Positions 63,913 through 64,000 of a stretch of DNA of 64,000 nt are shown here, in pieces. The stretch is from positions 52,923-116,922 of the forward strand of contig CAAGDX010000006.1 of NCBI GenBank assembly GCA_900768685.1, given 5' to 3'. Origin of the DNA: Bacteroidales bacterium. Lineage in GTDB: Bacteria; Bacteroidota; Bacteroidia; Bacteroidales; Muribaculaceae. A program made the translations under genes and the position numbers. Below the pieces are notes generated by a model, which ran no database searches, was not told the origin of the DNA, and was given only the letters and a program-made list of their open reading frames with translations. How positions within the stretch are numbered: position 1 is the first letter of the stretch; each line of letters begins with the position of its first letter.

Positions 63913-64000
63913 TCATTGGCATCTTTGTCCGTGCTTAACGGTTATGTGGCTCGCCACACGCCCTTTTAAGCACAAACAAACCTGCTCAATGACTGACAGC
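63913..64000 (-). other. Right-edge fragment: open frame on the minus strand and a two-stem hairpin
   Basis: The minus strand is open from the window edge to a TGA at 63913 (28 codons), possibly the C-terminus of a gene lying outside. Inside it, 63931-63973 forms GTGCTTAA with TTAAGCAC, and within that TGTGG-CTCG-CCACA. Coding and structured-DNA readings both remain possible; an insertion-sequence end is one candidate. Confidence 0.3.

Overview
The window reads as chromosomal DNA of a Bacteroidales bacterium. The support is internal: several secreted proteins end in type IX secretion system (T9SS) sorting domains (type A at the 7.6 kb, 11.7 kb and 53.9 kb genes; type B, gliding-motility style, at 59.4 kb). 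Lipoproteins carry acidic residues after the lipobox cysteine. Many upstream regions carry the Bacteroidetes promoter box TAnnTTTG, sometimes with TTTG 19-21 bases upstream, and Shine-Dalgarno sites are scarce. The genus cannot be fixed from the sequence. Apart from the accessory region it looks like ordinary core chromosome.

Layout. 1-11.8 kb: envelope and secreted proteins. There is the end of a large FISUMP/FG-GAP protein, a 1263-residue T9SS cargo with an Omp28-like CxxC domain, and a four-gene operon (TlpA-like thioredoxin, DUF6029-like barrel, Omp28 lipoprotein, small T9SS protein). 11.8-20.7 kb: a seven-gene operon on the minus strand encoding a MacB-type efflux system (HlyD adaptor, two FtsX-type permeases, ATPase, TolC), then an NtrC-family response regulator and its histidine kinase. 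A sigma-54 promoter with a palindromic upstream site lies before the first gene, so the operon probably controls itself. 20.9-25.8 kb: a NagB-like/PIG-L fusion protein, then a His-rich membrane protein with a TonB-dependent receptor. 25.8-29.8 kb: a polyphosphate-polymerase-type (VTC) operon with DUF4956, DUF2490 and a beta-helix carbohydrate-binding lipoprotein. tRNA-Cys follows at 29.9 kb, then a coiled-coil protein, a DPP-IV-type peptidase and two membrane proteins. 35.7-38.4 kb: mnmE-rpe-dedA, followed by an acyltransferase.

39.5-45.2 kb is the accessory region: an AT-rich cargo between two core operons, flanked by inverted copies (29/30 identical) of one sequence. It holds a PD-(D/E)XK nuclease-like protein with an unfamiliar N-terminal domain, a tail-anchored small protein, a WG-repeat protein with 12 repeats, and a coupled coiled-coil/GNAT gene pair. 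A 191-bp element with 17-18-bp terminal inverted repeats lies at its right edge. This is the best candidate for an undescribed (possibly defence) system, but the function is inferred.

45.3-63.7 kb: a metallo-beta-lactamase-fold hydrolase, lipoprotein and prolyl oligopeptidase operon; a TolB-like protein with a secreted T9SS amidase; then minus-strand genes for an OM barrel, PrmA, UvrA, a lytic transglycosylase, a type-B T9SS protein, a flippase and an EnvC-like activator. The last 330 bases hold no complete gene but two strong hairpins and a repeat shared with 29.8 kb, possibly the edge of a mobile element.
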